Shown: positions 45,897-55,250 of the stretch, piece by piece
How positions within the stretch are numbered: the first letter of the stretch is position 1
Layout: the number at the start of each line of letters is the position of its first letter
Source: JABSOG01 sp965277695
GTDB lineage: Bacteria > Pseudomonadota > Gammaproteobacteria > Enterobacterales > Alteromonadaceae
Assembly (NCBI GenBank): GCA_965277695.1
Contig: CBDIDQ010000130.1
Coordinates: 17,049 to 81,048, forward strand
Direction: 5' to 3'
Length of the DNA stretch: 64,000 nt
Notes under the pieces: model-generated
Told to the model about the DNA's origin: nothing
Database searches by the model: none
The model's input: the letters and a program-made list of their open reading frames with translations, nothing else
Made by a program: the position numbers and the translations under genes

Positions 45897-45928
45897 TATT
45901 TAACCTCGACTTTAAACATGCTAAAACA

Positions 45929-45959
45929 AAAAAGCCCCGAACGAAACTGCCCGGGGCTT
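45929..45959 (-). terminator. Rho-independent terminator of the pdh operon
   Basis: Minus-strand stem AAGCCCCG / CGGGGCTT with a T-run, 41 bases past the lpdA stop. It closes the pdhR-aceE-aceF-lpdA transcript. Confidence 0.85.
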
Positions 45960-45999
45960 AACAATAAGTCAATCAATCAACAAATGAAAAAGCGAAGAA

Positions 46000-47424
46000 T
46001 TACTTTTTCTTCTTCGCCTTGGCATTAGGCAAATCAGTAATGCTACCTTCAAAAATCTCGGCAGCCAGACCAATCGACTCATTCAAGGTTGGATGAGCAT
46101 GAATGGTCAAACCGATGTCTTCGGCGTCTGCGCCCATTTCAATCGCTAAACCGATTTCACCTAGCATTTCACCAGCATTGATACCAACGATGGCACCACC
46201 GATAACACGACCATTATCTTTATCGAAGATCATTTTGGTCATACCTTCTGTACGGGCTGAGGCGATAGCACGACCAGAAGCAGCCCATGGGAACTTGGCA
46301 ACTTCATAGTTCAAGCCTTGTTCTTTGGCTTCTTTTTCAGTCAAACCAACCCATGCGATCTCCGGATCGGTATAGGCAATTGAAGGAATGCATTTTGGAT
46401 CGAAGTAGTGCTTAGCACCTGAAATAACTTCTGCGGCAACGTGAGCTTCATGAACCGCTTTATGTGCCAACATAGGTTGACCAACCACATCACCGATAGC
46501 GAAAACGTGATTAACGTTAGTACGTTGCTGGTTATCAACATTAATGAAACCACGCTCATCAACGGCAACACCGGCTTTATCAGCATCAACCATTTTGCCG
46601 TTTGGACGACGACCGACAGCGACCAAAATTTTGTCATAACGCACAGGCTCTGCTGGTGCTTTTTTGCCTTCGAAAGTCACATACAAACCGTCATCTTTAG
46701 CTTCAACCGCTGTTACTTTGGTTGACAGCATAGTGTTGAAACGTTTTTTGTTGAAGTTGCTGTAAACACGCACCACGTCTTTATCAGCAGCAGGTACCAA
46801 TTGGTCAAGAAATTCAACAACGCTAACGTTAGAGCCTAATGCGCTATAAACAGTGCCCATTTCTAAACCGATAATACCGCCACCCAATACCAGTAATTCT
46901 TCTGGTACGTCAGCCAATTCCAAAGCACCAGTAGAATCGATAATACGTGGGTCTTGTGGAATGAAAGGTAAAGATACTGGCTCAGAGCCAGCAGCGATAA
47001 TAGCTTGGTCAAATGAAACAGTAGTGACGCCTTCAGGACCTTCAACCGCAATAGTATTACTGCCAGTGAATTTACCGTAGCCATTGACTGTGGTTACTTT
47101 ACGGCCTTTAGCCATACCGGTTAAACCACCTGTCAATTGACCAACAACACTTTCTTTCCAGCTGCGGATTTTGTCTAAGTCGATTTCAGGCTTGCCGAAG
47201 GTTACCCCGTGGCTCGCCATAGCTGCGGCATCGTCAATCACTTTGGCGACGTGCAACAGTGCTTTTGACGGGATACAACCGACGTTAAGGCATACCCCAC
47301 CCAAAGTCGGGCGGCTTTCAATTAATACCACATCCAAGCCTAAATCGGCGGCACGAAATGCTGCTGAATATCCGCCCGGGCCTGCGCCCAATACTACTAC
47401 TTGAGTTTTGATCTCGTTGCTCAT
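46000..47424 (-). CDS. lpdA: Dihydrolipoyl dehydrogenase (E3)
   Basis: The FAD enzyme that reoxidises the dihydrolipoyl groups of pyruvate and 2-oxoglutarate dehydrogenases with NAD. From the ATG at 47424 it is 474 aa, the exact E. coli length; GAGG lies five to six bases upstream. The frame is open 16 codons further, but without support. FAD loop GAGPGG (13-18), redox pair C45/C50 in CLNVGCIPSK and the HAHPTLNE active-site His-Glu are present. The 164-base gap behind aceF could hold a separate lpdA promoter, as in E. coli, though none is clear. Confidence 0.97.
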   Translation of the reverse strand: MSNEIKTQVVVLGAGPGGYSAAFRAADLGLDVVLIESRPTLGGVCLNVGCIPSKALLHVAKVIDDAAAMASHGVTFGKPEIDLDKIRSWKESVVGQLTGGLTGMAKGRKVTTVNGYGKFTGSNTIAVEGPEGVTTVSFDQAIIAAGSEPVSLPFIPQDPRIIDSTGALELADVPEELLVLGGGIIGLEMGTVYSALGSNVSVVEFLDQLVPAADKDVVRVYSNFNKKRFNTMLSTKVTAVEAKDDGLYVTFEGKKAPAEPVRYDKILVAVGRRPNGKMVDADKAGVAVDERGFINVDNQQRTNVNHVFAIGDVVGQPMLAHKAVHEAHVAAEVISGAKHYFDPKCIPSIAYTDPEIAWVGLTEKEAKEQGLNYEVAKFPWAASGRAIASARTEGMTKMIFDKDNGRVIGGAIVGINAGEMLGEIGLAIEMGADAEDIGLTIHAHPTLNESIGLAAEIFEGSITDLPNAKAKKKK

Positions 47425-47588
47425 GTAAACCTCTATCGTAAAGTTATGTCCAGCCCGGGTCTGACAATGCAACCAGCTGGTTAAAAGCTTTTAAAAAAGC
47501 CGCTAATTCTAACAAAGCGGTGGCAGGGTTGAAACCTCTATCAACACCAAATCACCGCCTAATCACCGTCTAAGTGCGACAAAAGCGA

Positions 47589-49259
47589 CTATAAAATTAA
47601 TTTGCGAATATCTGACATCAGACTACTCAGGTACACAGTGAACCGTGCGGCCAGCGCACCATCCACAACCCGATGATCGTATGACAACGACAATGGCAGC
47701 ATCAGCCTTGGCTGGAATTCCTTACCATCCCATTTCGGCTTCATTTCGCTCTTAGATACCCCAAGAATAGCCACCTCTGGCGCATTAATAATCGGCGTAA
47801 ATGCCGTACCACCAATACCACCGAGACTCGAAATGGTCATACAACCGCCCTGCATATCTTGGGCTTTCAACTTGCCATCACGGGCCTTAACAGAAAGCGT
47901 CATCAGCTCGCGGGATAAATCGTAAATGCCTTTTTTATTGACATCACGAACCACCGGAACAACCAAGCCATTAGGCGTATCAACCGCAATACCAACATGA
48001 ACATACTGCTTCATCACCAAATGTTCGCCATCGGCAGCCAATGAAGAATTAAACACCGGAAAAGCTTCCAGCGATTTGGCTACGGCTTTCATGATAAACA
48101 CCAGCGGGGTAATTTTAACGTCCAGCTTTTGCTTTTTACCCAGATCGTTTTGTTCTTTTCTGAACGCTTCGACATCAGTAATATCGGCTTCATCAAACTG
48201 AGTAACATGAGGGATAGTCACCCAATTGCGATGCAGGTTAGGGCCAGATATTTTCTGAATACGGGTTAACGGCTTCTCTTCGACTTCACCAAACTTGCTG
48301 AAGTCGACTTTTGGTGGCGCAATCAACTGCAAGCCGCCGCTGCCACTAGAAATATTGGCAGCTGCGGTGGCTTTGGGCCGCGACAACTCATATTTCACAT
48401 AAGCTTTAACGTCGTCTTTGAGGATCCGCGCTTTACGGCCAGTGCCTTTAACCTTAGTCAAATCCACGCCATATTCGCTGGCCACCCGACGAACCGCCGG
48501 AGACGCGTAAATCTTACCCGTTCCTTCGCCAGCCACTGCCGCTCTGGCCATGGGGTGGAAAGGCACTGGTGGCGCTTTTTTCTCTGATGTCGGCGCTGCT
48601 ATTGCCTTTTGAGCAGGTGCCGCAGCAACAGGAGCCGCAGCAACAGGAGCCGCAGCAGGCGCACTACCAGCCACTTCCAGCAAGATCAGCACACTGCCCT
48701 GCTTAACCTTATCGCCGTTGGCTATTTTCACTTCTTTTACCACACCGGTGGCCATACTCGGCACATCCATGGTGGCTTTATCCGTTTCAACGGTGATCAA
48801 ACCATCTTCTTTATTAATGTTGTCACCAACATTAACCAGCACTTCAATCACTTCAACTTCATCGTCAGAGCCAATATCTGGCACTGTCACTTCAATCACT
48901 TCGCTGGCTGTGGGTTCCGTCGCAGCAGGTGCTGCAACAGGTGCAGGCGCTGGAGCAGCCACAGGTTCAACAACTGCCTCAGCGACTGGAGCAGCAAGCT
49001 CAGGGGCTGGAGCCGCCCCTGCAACCGGAGTTAATTTTACAATCAACGAACCTTCCGACACTTTATCGCCAAGCGCGATAGTGATCTCACTCACCACCCC
49101 GGCTCCCGGTGAAGGAATATCCATTGAGGCTTTATCGCTTTCCACGGTAATTAACGAATCTTCCGCTTCAACGGTATCGCCTACCGCGACACAAAGTTCG
49201 ATAACTTCAACTTCATCACCGCCCACATCAGGGACCTGTACATCTATAAGATCTGCCAT
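47589..49259 (-). CDS. aceF: Dihydrolipoyllysine acetyltransferase (E2 of pyruvate dehydrogenase)
   Basis: The core of the pyruvate dehydrogenase complex. Two lipoyl domains carry the lipoylated lysines K43 (SDKASMD) and K161 (TDKATMD); E. coli has three. Ala/Pro-rich flexible linkers (~80-118, ~200-225, with AAPV repeats) join them to the E1/E3-binding domain (~250-290, SPAVRRVASEYGVDL) and the catalytic domain ending in DHRVVDG (~528-534). 556 aa. It starts 17 bases after aceE, GGGGA upstream, and is part of the PdhR operon. Confidence 0.97.
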   Translation of the reverse strand: MADLIDVQVPDVGGDEVEVIELCVAVGDTVEAEDSLITVESDKASMDIPSPGAGVVSEITIALGDKVSEGSLIVKLTPVAGAAPAPELAAPVAEAVVEPVAAPAPAPVAAPAATEPTASEVIEVTVPDIGSDDEVEVIEVLVNVGDNINKEDGLITVETDKATMDVPSMATGVVKEVKIANGDKVKQGSVLILLEVAGSAPAAAPVAAAPVAAAPAQKAIAAPTSEKKAPPVPFHPMARAAVAGEGTGKIYASPAVRRVASEYGVDLTKVKGTGRKARILKDDVKAYVKYELSRPKATAAANISSGSGGLQLIAPPKVDFSKFGEVEEKPLTRIQKISGPNLHRNWVTIPHVTQFDEADITDVEAFRKEQNDLGKKQKLDVKITPLVFIMKAVAKSLEAFPVFNSSLAADGEHLVMKQYVHVGIAVDTPNGLVVPVVRDVNKKGIYDLSRELMTLSVKARDGKLKAQDMQGGCMTISSLGGIGGTAFTPIINAPEVAILGVSKSEMKPKWDGKEFQPRLMLPLSLSYDHRVVDGALAARFTVYLSSLMSDIRKLIL

Positions 49260-49276
49260 GTTTTTAATTCCCCTGA

Positions 49277-51946
49277 TTAAGCATGTAATGGATTAATACG
49301 TTCAGGATTGATGTCGTACTTTTCAATCGCTGCCGCTACCACCGATGCTGAAATTTCACCGCGTTTAGCCAATTCGCCCAACGCAGCCACCACCACATGT
49401 TTATAATCCACTTCAAAATGGAAGCGCAAACGCGCACGGCTATCCGAACGACCAAAACCATCGGTGCCCAATACACGATATTCAGTCGGCACCCAAGCTC
49501 TCACTTGATCAGCAAACAGCTTAACGTAATCGGTTGCCGCCACTGCCGGGCCTTTTTCATCACTCATCAATTCAGTGATATAAGCAGTTTTAGGCGACAT
49601 TTCAGGATGTAGCATATTCCAACGATCAACGTCCAGACCATCACGAGCCAGTTCATTAAATGAAGTCACACTATAAACCGTGGAGTTGACACCAAACTCT
49701 TCTGCCAATACCGTCGCGGCTTCACGAACCTGTTGTAAAATACTGCCACAACCCATCAACTGAACATTCAGTTCACTGTCTTTGGCTTCAATCCGATCCA
49801 GTTTATAGATACCTTTGAGAATACCCTCTACAGAGTCTTTAGGCATCTCCGGCTGTACGTAGTTTTCATTCATCACGGTGAGGTAATAGAAGACATCTTC
49901 ATTATTACCATACATACGCTCTACACCGTTTTGCACTATCACTGCGACTTCATAACCATAAGTCGGATCGTAAGTGATACAGTTAGGCACGCTACCAAAA
50001 TGAAGATGGCTATGACCATCCTGATGCTGTAAACCTTCACCATTTAGCGTGGTTCTGCCCGACGTACCGCCGACCATGAAGCCTCTGGTTTGTGCATCAC
50101 CTGCGGCCCAAACCAAATCACCCACCCGTTGGAAACCAAACATCGAATAATAAATGTAGAACGGGATCATCGGCTCATTAATCAAAGAATAAGAAGTACC
50201 GGCGGCCACCCATGAAGCCAGTGACCCCAGCTCATTGATACCTTCTTGTAATACCTGACCTTTAGAATCTTCACGATAATAAGACACCTGATCGGCATCT
50301 TGCGGGGTATATTTTTGCCCTTGAGCAGAATAAATACCAACTTGGCGGAACAAACCTTCCATCCCGAACGTTCGTGCTTCATCAGGAATAATAGGCACGA
50401 TACGTTTACCAATGCCTTTATCTTTTAACAATACAGAAAGTACCCTCACAAAGGCCATCGTAGTGGATATTTCGCGATTGTTAGAGCCTTTAGTGATGCC
50501 TTCGAAAGCCTTGATCGGCGGAATGTTCAGTTCAACGTTGGTACTTTTACGACGGACTGGCATATAACCGCCGAGCGATTCGCGTTTGGCTTTAAGATAC
50601 TTGGCTTCTTCGCTATCTTCGGCAAAGCGATAAAAAGACACTTTAGCCACTTCTTCGTCGCTCAATGGAATTTTGAAGCGATTGCGGTAATGCAACAAGG
50701 CTTCCATATCCATTTTCTTGACGTTATGAGCGATGTTTTTACCTTCGCCCGCTGCGCCCATGCCATAACCTTTAACGGTTTTGGCCAAAATCACCTGAGG
50801 GCGACCTTTGGTATTAACAGCCCGATCATAAGCCGCATAAACCTTAACTGGATCATGACCACCACGGTTGAGACGCCAGATATCTTCATCAGACATATTG
50901 CCGACCATTGCCGCTGTTTCAGGGTATTTGGCAAAGAAATTATCCCGAGTGAACTTGCCACCTTTGGCTTTGAAGTTCTGATAATCGCCATCAACAGTTT
51001 CTTCCATCAACTGCACCAACTTGCCGGAAGTATCACGAGCGATCAGTGGATCCCAATAGCTCCCCCAAATCACCTTAATCACTTCCCAACCTGCGCCACG
51101 GAATGCGCCTTCCAATTCCTGGATGATTTTGCCATTACCACGAACAGGTCCATCAAGGCGTTGCAAATTACAGTTGATAATAAAGGTTAAGTTATCCAGC
51201 CCTTCGCGGGCCGCCATATTAATCGCACCCAAGCTTTCTGGCTCATCGGTCTCGCCATCGCCCATAAAGCAATAAACCCGTTGCTCTGAACAATCTTTAA
51301 GACCACGGTTGGTCATATATTTCAGGAATCGCGCCAGATAAATCGCCTGAATAGGACCTAGGCCCATCGATACGGTAGGGAACTGCCAAAAGTCAGGCAT
51401 TAATTTAGGGTGTGGATAAGAGCTTAAACCATCGCCATCACTTTCTTGACGGAACTTTTCAAGCTGGGCTTCGGTTAAACGGCCTTCGACAAAGGCACGG
51501 GCATAGATACCCGGCGAAACGTGACCTTGAACAAATAAATAATCGCCGCCAAAATCGCCATTGGGGGCTTTAAAGAAATTATTGAAACCAACGTCATATA
51601 ACATCGCTGACGAAGCAAAACTGGAGATATGACCACCCAGTTCCAAATCTTTTTTTGATGCTCGAACCACCATTGCCAGTGCATTCCAGCGGATCGCAGA
51701 ACGAATGCGCTTTTCAATGCTTTGGTCGCCCGGCATCGCGGGCTCTTGCCCGGCAGGAATGGTATTAAGGTAGGCAGTCATCGCGTTAAAAGGCAGATGA
51801 GCCCCGTTACGGCGAGCTTTTTCAATCAATGCTTCCAGGAGGAAATGGGCACGTTCGGCACCATCTTCTTCCAACACCGCTTCTATGGCATCAAGCCACT
51901 CACTGGTTTCCTGGGCATCGATATCATGAGTTTGGATATCTGACAT
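49277..51946 (-). CDS. aceE: Pyruvate dehydrogenase E1 component, homodimeric type
   Basis: The thiamine-diphosphate enzyme that decarboxylates pyruvate and passes the acetyl group to AceF. 889 aa, the usual size (E. coli 887). The thiamine motif GDGETDEPES ... NCNLQRLDG is near residue 230, and KTVKGYGMG, GTSGRTTLNGEGLQHQDGHS and FGRSDSRARLR are highly conserved. It follows pdhR after 164 bases. GGAG precedes the start. Confidence 0.98.
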   Translation of the reverse strand: MSDIQTHDIDAQETSEWLDAIEAVLEEDGAERAHFLLEALIEKARRNGAHLPFNAMTAYLNTIPAGQEPAMPGDQSIEKRIRSAIRWNALAMVVRASKKDLELGGHISSFASSAMLYDVGFNNFFKAPNGDFGGDYLFVQGHVSPGIYARAFVEGRLTEAQLEKFRQESDGDGLSSYPHPKLMPDFWQFPTVSMGLGPIQAIYLARFLKYMTNRGLKDCSEQRVYCFMGDGETDEPESLGAINMAAREGLDNLTFIINCNLQRLDGPVRGNGKIIQELEGAFRGAGWEVIKVIWGSYWDPLIARDTSGKLVQLMEETVDGDYQNFKAKGGKFTRDNFFAKYPETAAMVGNMSDEDIWRLNRGGHDPVKVYAAYDRAVNTKGRPQVILAKTVKGYGMGAAGEGKNIAHNVKKMDMEALLHYRNRFKIPLSDEEVAKVSFYRFAEDSEEAKYLKAKRESLGGYMPVRRKSTNVELNIPPIKAFEGITKGSNNREISTTMAFVRVLSVLLKDKGIGKRIVPIIPDEARTFGMEGLFRQVGIYSAQGQKYTPQDADQVSYYREDSKGQVLQEGINELGSLASWVAAGTSYSLINEPMIPFYIYYSMFGFQRVGDLVWAAGDAQTRGFMVGGTSGRTTLNGEGLQHQDGHSHLHFGSVPNCITYDPTYGYEVAVIVQNGVERMYGNNEDVFYYLTVMNENYVQPEMPKDSVEGILKGIYKLDRIEAKDSELNVQLMGCGSILQQVREAATVLAEEFGVNSTVYSVTSFNELARDGLDVDRWNMLHPEMSPKTAYITELMSDEKGPAVAATDYVKLFADQVRAWVPTEYRVLGTDGFGRSDSRARLRFHFEVDYKHVVVAALGELAKRGEISASVVAAAIEKYDINPERINPLHA

Positions 51947-52110
51947 ATAGACTATTCTCCGTCTGAGCTTTTTATTTAAATTAATTTGCAGGCTTTAATT
52001 TACTGATTTAGCCGCTTGCTTAAGCAATGTCCAAGGCAAGGTACAGCGCATTAAAAGTGGTCATTTAACCGATCGACTTAACGCTTAACCTTAGTTTATT
52101 TCTATCTGAT

Positions 52111-52899
52111 TCACTTGCCTTTTTGTTGAATTCTTCGTAATGCTCGTTCAATTCGGGTATTTTCCCGATCGGCTTGTAACAAGGTCTCCTCAATAAAGGC
52201 CAAATGTTCATTGCTGGCTGTTCTGGCTCCTTCCGGATCCCCGCCAATCACCGCATTAAACAGGTTAGTACGGTGCTGTAATAACTGTTTATTTATTTGA
52301 GATACATCTTTGGAATGGCTGTTAATCACTTTAAGGTTTTCGAGCACATTCTGCTCCAGCAGACTGGCCATGCCACGAACCAAATGCAGCAACACCACAT
52401 TATGGGAGGCTTCAACCAAGGCCAGATAAAACTCGATCACCGCTTTGGCTTCTAACACGATATCACCAATGATCGCCGGATTTAAAATCGCATCAAATTT
52501 ATCTCGAATACGAGCCACATCGCTCTCCGTTCCCCGTAGGGCTGCGTAGTAGACCGAGATACCTTCCAAGGCATGACGAAATTCCAATAAATCATATTGT
52601 GATTCAGGATGGTCTGATAACAACTGAAATAGCGGATCAGACAATCCTTGCTGTAAACGCTGGCTAACATAATTCCCCCCGCCTTGGCGTCGTGAAATCA
52701 GTCCTTTAGCTTCAAGTAAACCAATGGCTTCGCGCAGAGAAGGTCGAGAAACATCAAACTGACGAGCCAGTTCGCGCTCACCCGGTAATTTTTCACCACA
52801 CACAAAGCTGCCGTCGAGGATCATACTCTCAAGCTGTTCAGCAATAATATCAGAGACTTTGGTCGCTTTTATTTTCACTTTTTTCCACTCTTTTTCCAT
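52111..52899 (-). CDS. pdhR: Pyruvate-responsive repressor PdhR (GntR/FadR type)
   Basis: A 262-aa GntR-family regulator: an N-terminal winged helix (~12-75, GEKLPGERELARQFDVSRPSLREAIGLLEAKGLISRRQGGG pattern) and a C-terminal helical FCD effector domain (~95-230) that binds pyruvate in E. coli. The C-terminus matches E. coli PdhR (LAFIEETLL, RALRRI). It heads the pdh operon and an expected PdhR box lies 57 bases before its start, so autoregulation is very likely. Confidence 0.96.
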   Translation of the reverse strand: MEKEWKKVKIKATKVSDIIAEQLESMILDGSFVCGEKLPGERELARQFDVSRPSLREAIGLLEAKGLISRRQGGGNYVSQRLQQGLSDPLFQLLSDHPESQYDLLEFRHALEGISVYYAALRGTESDVARIRDKFDAILNPAIIGDIVLEAKAVIEFYLALVEASHNVVLLHLVRGMASLLEQNVLENLKVINSHSKDVSQINKQLLQHRTNLFNAVIGGDPEGARTASNEHLAFIEETLLQADRENTRIERALRRIQQKGK

Positions 52900-52955
52900 T
52901 CTATTTCCACTCGGATCACTCGGATTTTACGATTGGATCCACTGAGTAAATAAAC

Positions 52956-52988
52956 CACTGGTCAATTGGTATTACCAATTGACCAGTG
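52956..52988. promoter_or_regulatory. PdhR operator: perfect 33-bp palindrome
   Basis: The half CACTGGTCAATTGGTA (52956-52971) and its exact reverse complement surround a single T. The centre AATTGGT-N3-ACCAATT matches the PdhR consensus of E. coli; the outer CTGGTC/GACCAG extension is extra. It lies just before pdhR. Confidence 0.85.
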
Positions 52989-53038
52989 CAAGATAACATA
53001 AGATTGTGTGCAAGGTAAAGGGGTGGGTAGTTTTAGGG

Positions 53039-53063
53039 GCAAGGCGTGTTAAACACGCCTTGC
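53039..53063. terminator. Hairpin after ampE
   Basis: GCAAGGCGTGTT / AACACGCCTTGC is a 12-bp perfect stem just beyond the ampE stop (minus strand). No T-run follows, so it may be a processing or terminator hairpin. Confidence 0.5.
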
Positions 53064-53075
53064 GGTATATCGATG

Positions 53076-54041
53076 TTAGCTAATGCCGCCAACAAGCGTC
53101 AGCAAGGCTACCAGTGCAAGGAAAAACAACACATTGCGTTTTGCCAGTTTTAACATCCGAGTAGACTCTTCGACTTTAGCGGATTGTGCCTCATGGGTCG
53201 GCTCGGCGGCCTCGGCAATTTCACAAATCAGTGCTTTGGCTGGTGAGACGAAATCCAGCAGGTAACTTACCCACACACCAGAGGCTTTGGAGAAATTGCC
53301 AATCAACAAATAACCCGCAGTACAGGCTCTGGCTGGCAACCAGTCGAGTATATGCAATAATTTTTGCAATTTATCCTGAGGTAATTTAAGTTGTCCATCC
53401 TGATCGTCTGCGGTTTCTCTGACCATACAATACAATACCGCACCAGCAGGGCCGAGGCAGACAAACCAGAACAAAACCGCACAATAATTTCTGAAATTCA
53501 ACCACACTAGGGTTTGCCCCAAATTAGCTTGTTCTTCAGTCTGCTCTGCTGTTACTGCTTCTTCTGTTACTGTTTCTGCCGTTGTCGCTTCATCGGTGGC
53601 CGATTTTTCCAAAACAACTGCTGATGTAGCAGCTTCTGTGGCAGGCTCTGCAGCAACAGGTTCTTCAACAGCCGTTAGCGGATTACACAGTTTTGATTTA
53701 TAAATTTGTGCCTCAGCCAAATCATCCCGCTTAGTGGCGTTCAAAAAAGATTTGTACAGTTTGCGTTCTTTAACACAACCGATGCAAATCAACAGCACCA
53801 CTAAACTAAAAGCAAAATCGAGGATCAGCCAATCCATCGCGCCGGCTAAAAACTGTACCGTCAAGACCGGTAAAATCAACCATAACCAGTGGCCCGGCGA
53901 ACTTTGCAGCCAGCGGGGTTCGCCCATATGTTTGGCCACTATCGCCTTCATTTTTTGATAATAAAAAGGAAATTGCCAAATATCCGCTGTCGCAGAAATA
54001 CGCTCAATGGTCAGGGCAATCAGTAGAATGATTAATGTCAT
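53076..54041 (-). CDS. ampE: Inner membrane protein AmpE
   Basis: A polytopic membrane protein linked to ampD and thought to sense or support cell-wall recycling and beta-lactamase induction. I start at ATG 54041 (321 aa): AAGGA stands upstream and MTLIILLIALTIER matches the E. coli start; 41 more codons are open but unsupported. WINFR-like LNFRNYCAVLFWF, LHILDWLPARACTAGYLLIGNF and a final helix are conserved. Residues ~118-172 are an insert of Glu/Ala/Thr-rich low complexity (PVAAEPATEAATSAVV, TAETVTEEAVTAEQTEEQ) not seen in E. coli. Confidence 0.9.
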   Translation of the reverse strand: MTLIILLIALTIERISATADIWQFPFYYQKMKAIVAKHMGEPRWLQSSPGHWLWLILPVLTVQFLAGAMDWLILDFAFSLVVLLICIGCVKERKLYKSFLNATKRDDLAEAQIYKSKLCNPLTAVEEPVAAEPATEAATSAVVLEKSATDEATTAETVTEEAVTAEQTEEQANLGQTLVWLNFRNYCAVLFWFVCLGPAGAVLYCMVRETADDQDGQLKLPQDKLQKLLHILDWLPARACTAGYLLIGNFSKASGVWVSYLLDFVSPAKALICEIAEAAEPTHEAQSAKVEESTRMLKLAKRNVLFFLALVALLTLVGGIS

Positions 54042-54090
54042 GAGAGGTCCTTTTAATCCTTGTGTGCTTATATATAGTAAATAGTTGTTA

Positions 54091-54645
54091 TTAAACGCTA
54101 ATGAGTGCCTTATAACGCGGCCAATCAAAAGCAGGTCCCGGATCGGTTTTACGCCCCGGGGCAATATCGCTGTGTCCGGTAATTCTATCCTCGCTGATCT
54201 GAGGATACTTTTGTTGCAATTGACGAGTCAATTGAGTCAGGGCCAAATATTGTTCATCAGTATAAAGGCAGTCATCGGTTCCTTCCATTTCTATACCAAT
54301 AGAAAAATCATTACAATTATCTCTTCCGGCAAAATTAGACACTCCGGCGTGCCAAGCTCTGTGGTCAAACGATACATATTGAATAACTTGTCCGTCGCGG
54401 CGGACAAGACAATGTGCCGAGACTCGCAAGTCTTTAATTTGCCTGAAAAACGGATGACGTTCAACCACCAGTTTGGCCAAAAAGAAATCGCTGATATCAT
54501 CACTGCCAAACTGGCCTGGAGGCAAGGAGATATTGTGGATCACCAACAAGTCAATGACTTGGCCTGATGGACGCTGATTAAAGTGTGGACTGGGGCGGTG
54601 TTCGCAACCAACGTACCAACCTTGGGTTATTACGGATTCAGTCAT
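54091..54645 (-). CDS. ampD: 1,6-anhydro-N-acetylmuramyl-L-alanine amidase AmpD
   Basis: A cytosolic zinc amidase that removes the peptide from anhydro-muropeptides during peptidoglycan recycling; loss derepresses AmpC in bacteria that carry ampR-ampC. Zinc ligands H37 (VIHNISLPP), H158 (GHSDIAPGR) and D168 (KTDPGPAFDW) and the catalytic E119 are present. 184 aa, normal. It starts 49 bases before ampE and is divergent from the retropepsin-like gene with a 70-base shared promoter region. Confidence 0.97.
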   Translation of the reverse strand: MTESVITQGWYVGCEHRPSPHFNQRPSGQVIDLLVIHNISLPPGQFGSDDISDFFLAKLVVERHPFFRQIKDLRVSAHCLVRRDGQVIQYVSFDHRAWHAGVSNFAGRDNCNDFSIGIEMEGTDDCLYTDEQYLALTQLTRQLQQKYPQISEDRITGHSDIAPGRKTDPGPAFDWPRYKALISV

Positions 54646-54715
54646 CGCTATTACTTCAATAAAAGTGATAAAAAGTTATAATTAAGCCGAGATAGTAATC
54701 TGGAAGTGAGTAATA

Positions 54716-55231
54716 ATGCAAACTGATCCACAGCAAAAAAAATTCGGCCGATCATTTGGCATCATCGCCTGGCTTTGTGTGTTGTTTTTACTGGTATTAT
54801 TTTTTGACGATCGACTCAAAAAATTATGGAACCCCAACAGCGACGTCGAACACCAGCTGGTCAATAATGTGCCCACGGTCGTGCTCAAACGCAACAAGGC
54901 AGGCCACTATATCGCCAATGGTTATATCAACAACCAACCAGTCACCTTTATGCTCGATACTGGTGCCACTAATGTCGCGATTCCTCAAGCAATTGCCGAG
55001 CGTCTCAAGCTATCCAAAGGTCAGCAATTTTACAGCCAAACAGCCAATGGCCAGGCAATCAGTTATGCCACTCGTCTCGATTCACTAGAATTGGGTGCCA
55101 TTCAGCTAAGTGATGTCAATGCCAGCATCAGTCCGGGGTTTAAATCCAATGAAATATTGTTGGGAATGAGCGCCTTAAAACAGTTAGAATTCACCCAGCG
55201 GGGCAACCAGCTGACGCTCAAACAATATTAA
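54716..55231 (+). CDS. Membrane-anchored retropepsin-like aspartic protease (TIGR02281 type)
   Basis: A 171-aa protein with one N-terminal membrane segment (~16-33) and a retropepsin fold: FMLDTGATNVAIP carries the catalytic aspartate D81; VNASISPG and EILLGMSALKQLEF follow. Such clan AA single-chain proteases work as dimers. Their role in gammaproteobacteria is not known to me; co-location with ampD and nadC is common in Alteromonadales (general knowledge). It ends 19 bases before nadC, suggesting one transcript. Confidence 0.85.
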   Translation: MQTDPQQKKFGRSFGIIAWLCVLFLLVLFFDDRLKKLWNPNSDVEHQLVNNVPTVVLKRNKAGHYIANGYINNQPVTFMLDTGATNVAIPQAIAERLKLSKGQQFYSQTANGQAISYATRLDSLELGAIQLSDVNASISPGFKSNEILLGMSALKQLEFTQRGNQLTLKQY

Positions 55232-55250
55232 AGAAAGTTAAGGAAATACC

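Noticed and set aside
48609..49296. Plus-strand frames of 141 and 192 aa opposite aceF
   Set aside because: Antisense of Ala/Pro-rich linker and lipoyl codons; low-complexity translation only.
53039..53063. Possible attachment site between ampE and pdhR
   Set aside because: A single perfect hairpin with no integrase, tRNA or second copy; better explained as a transcript-end hairpin.
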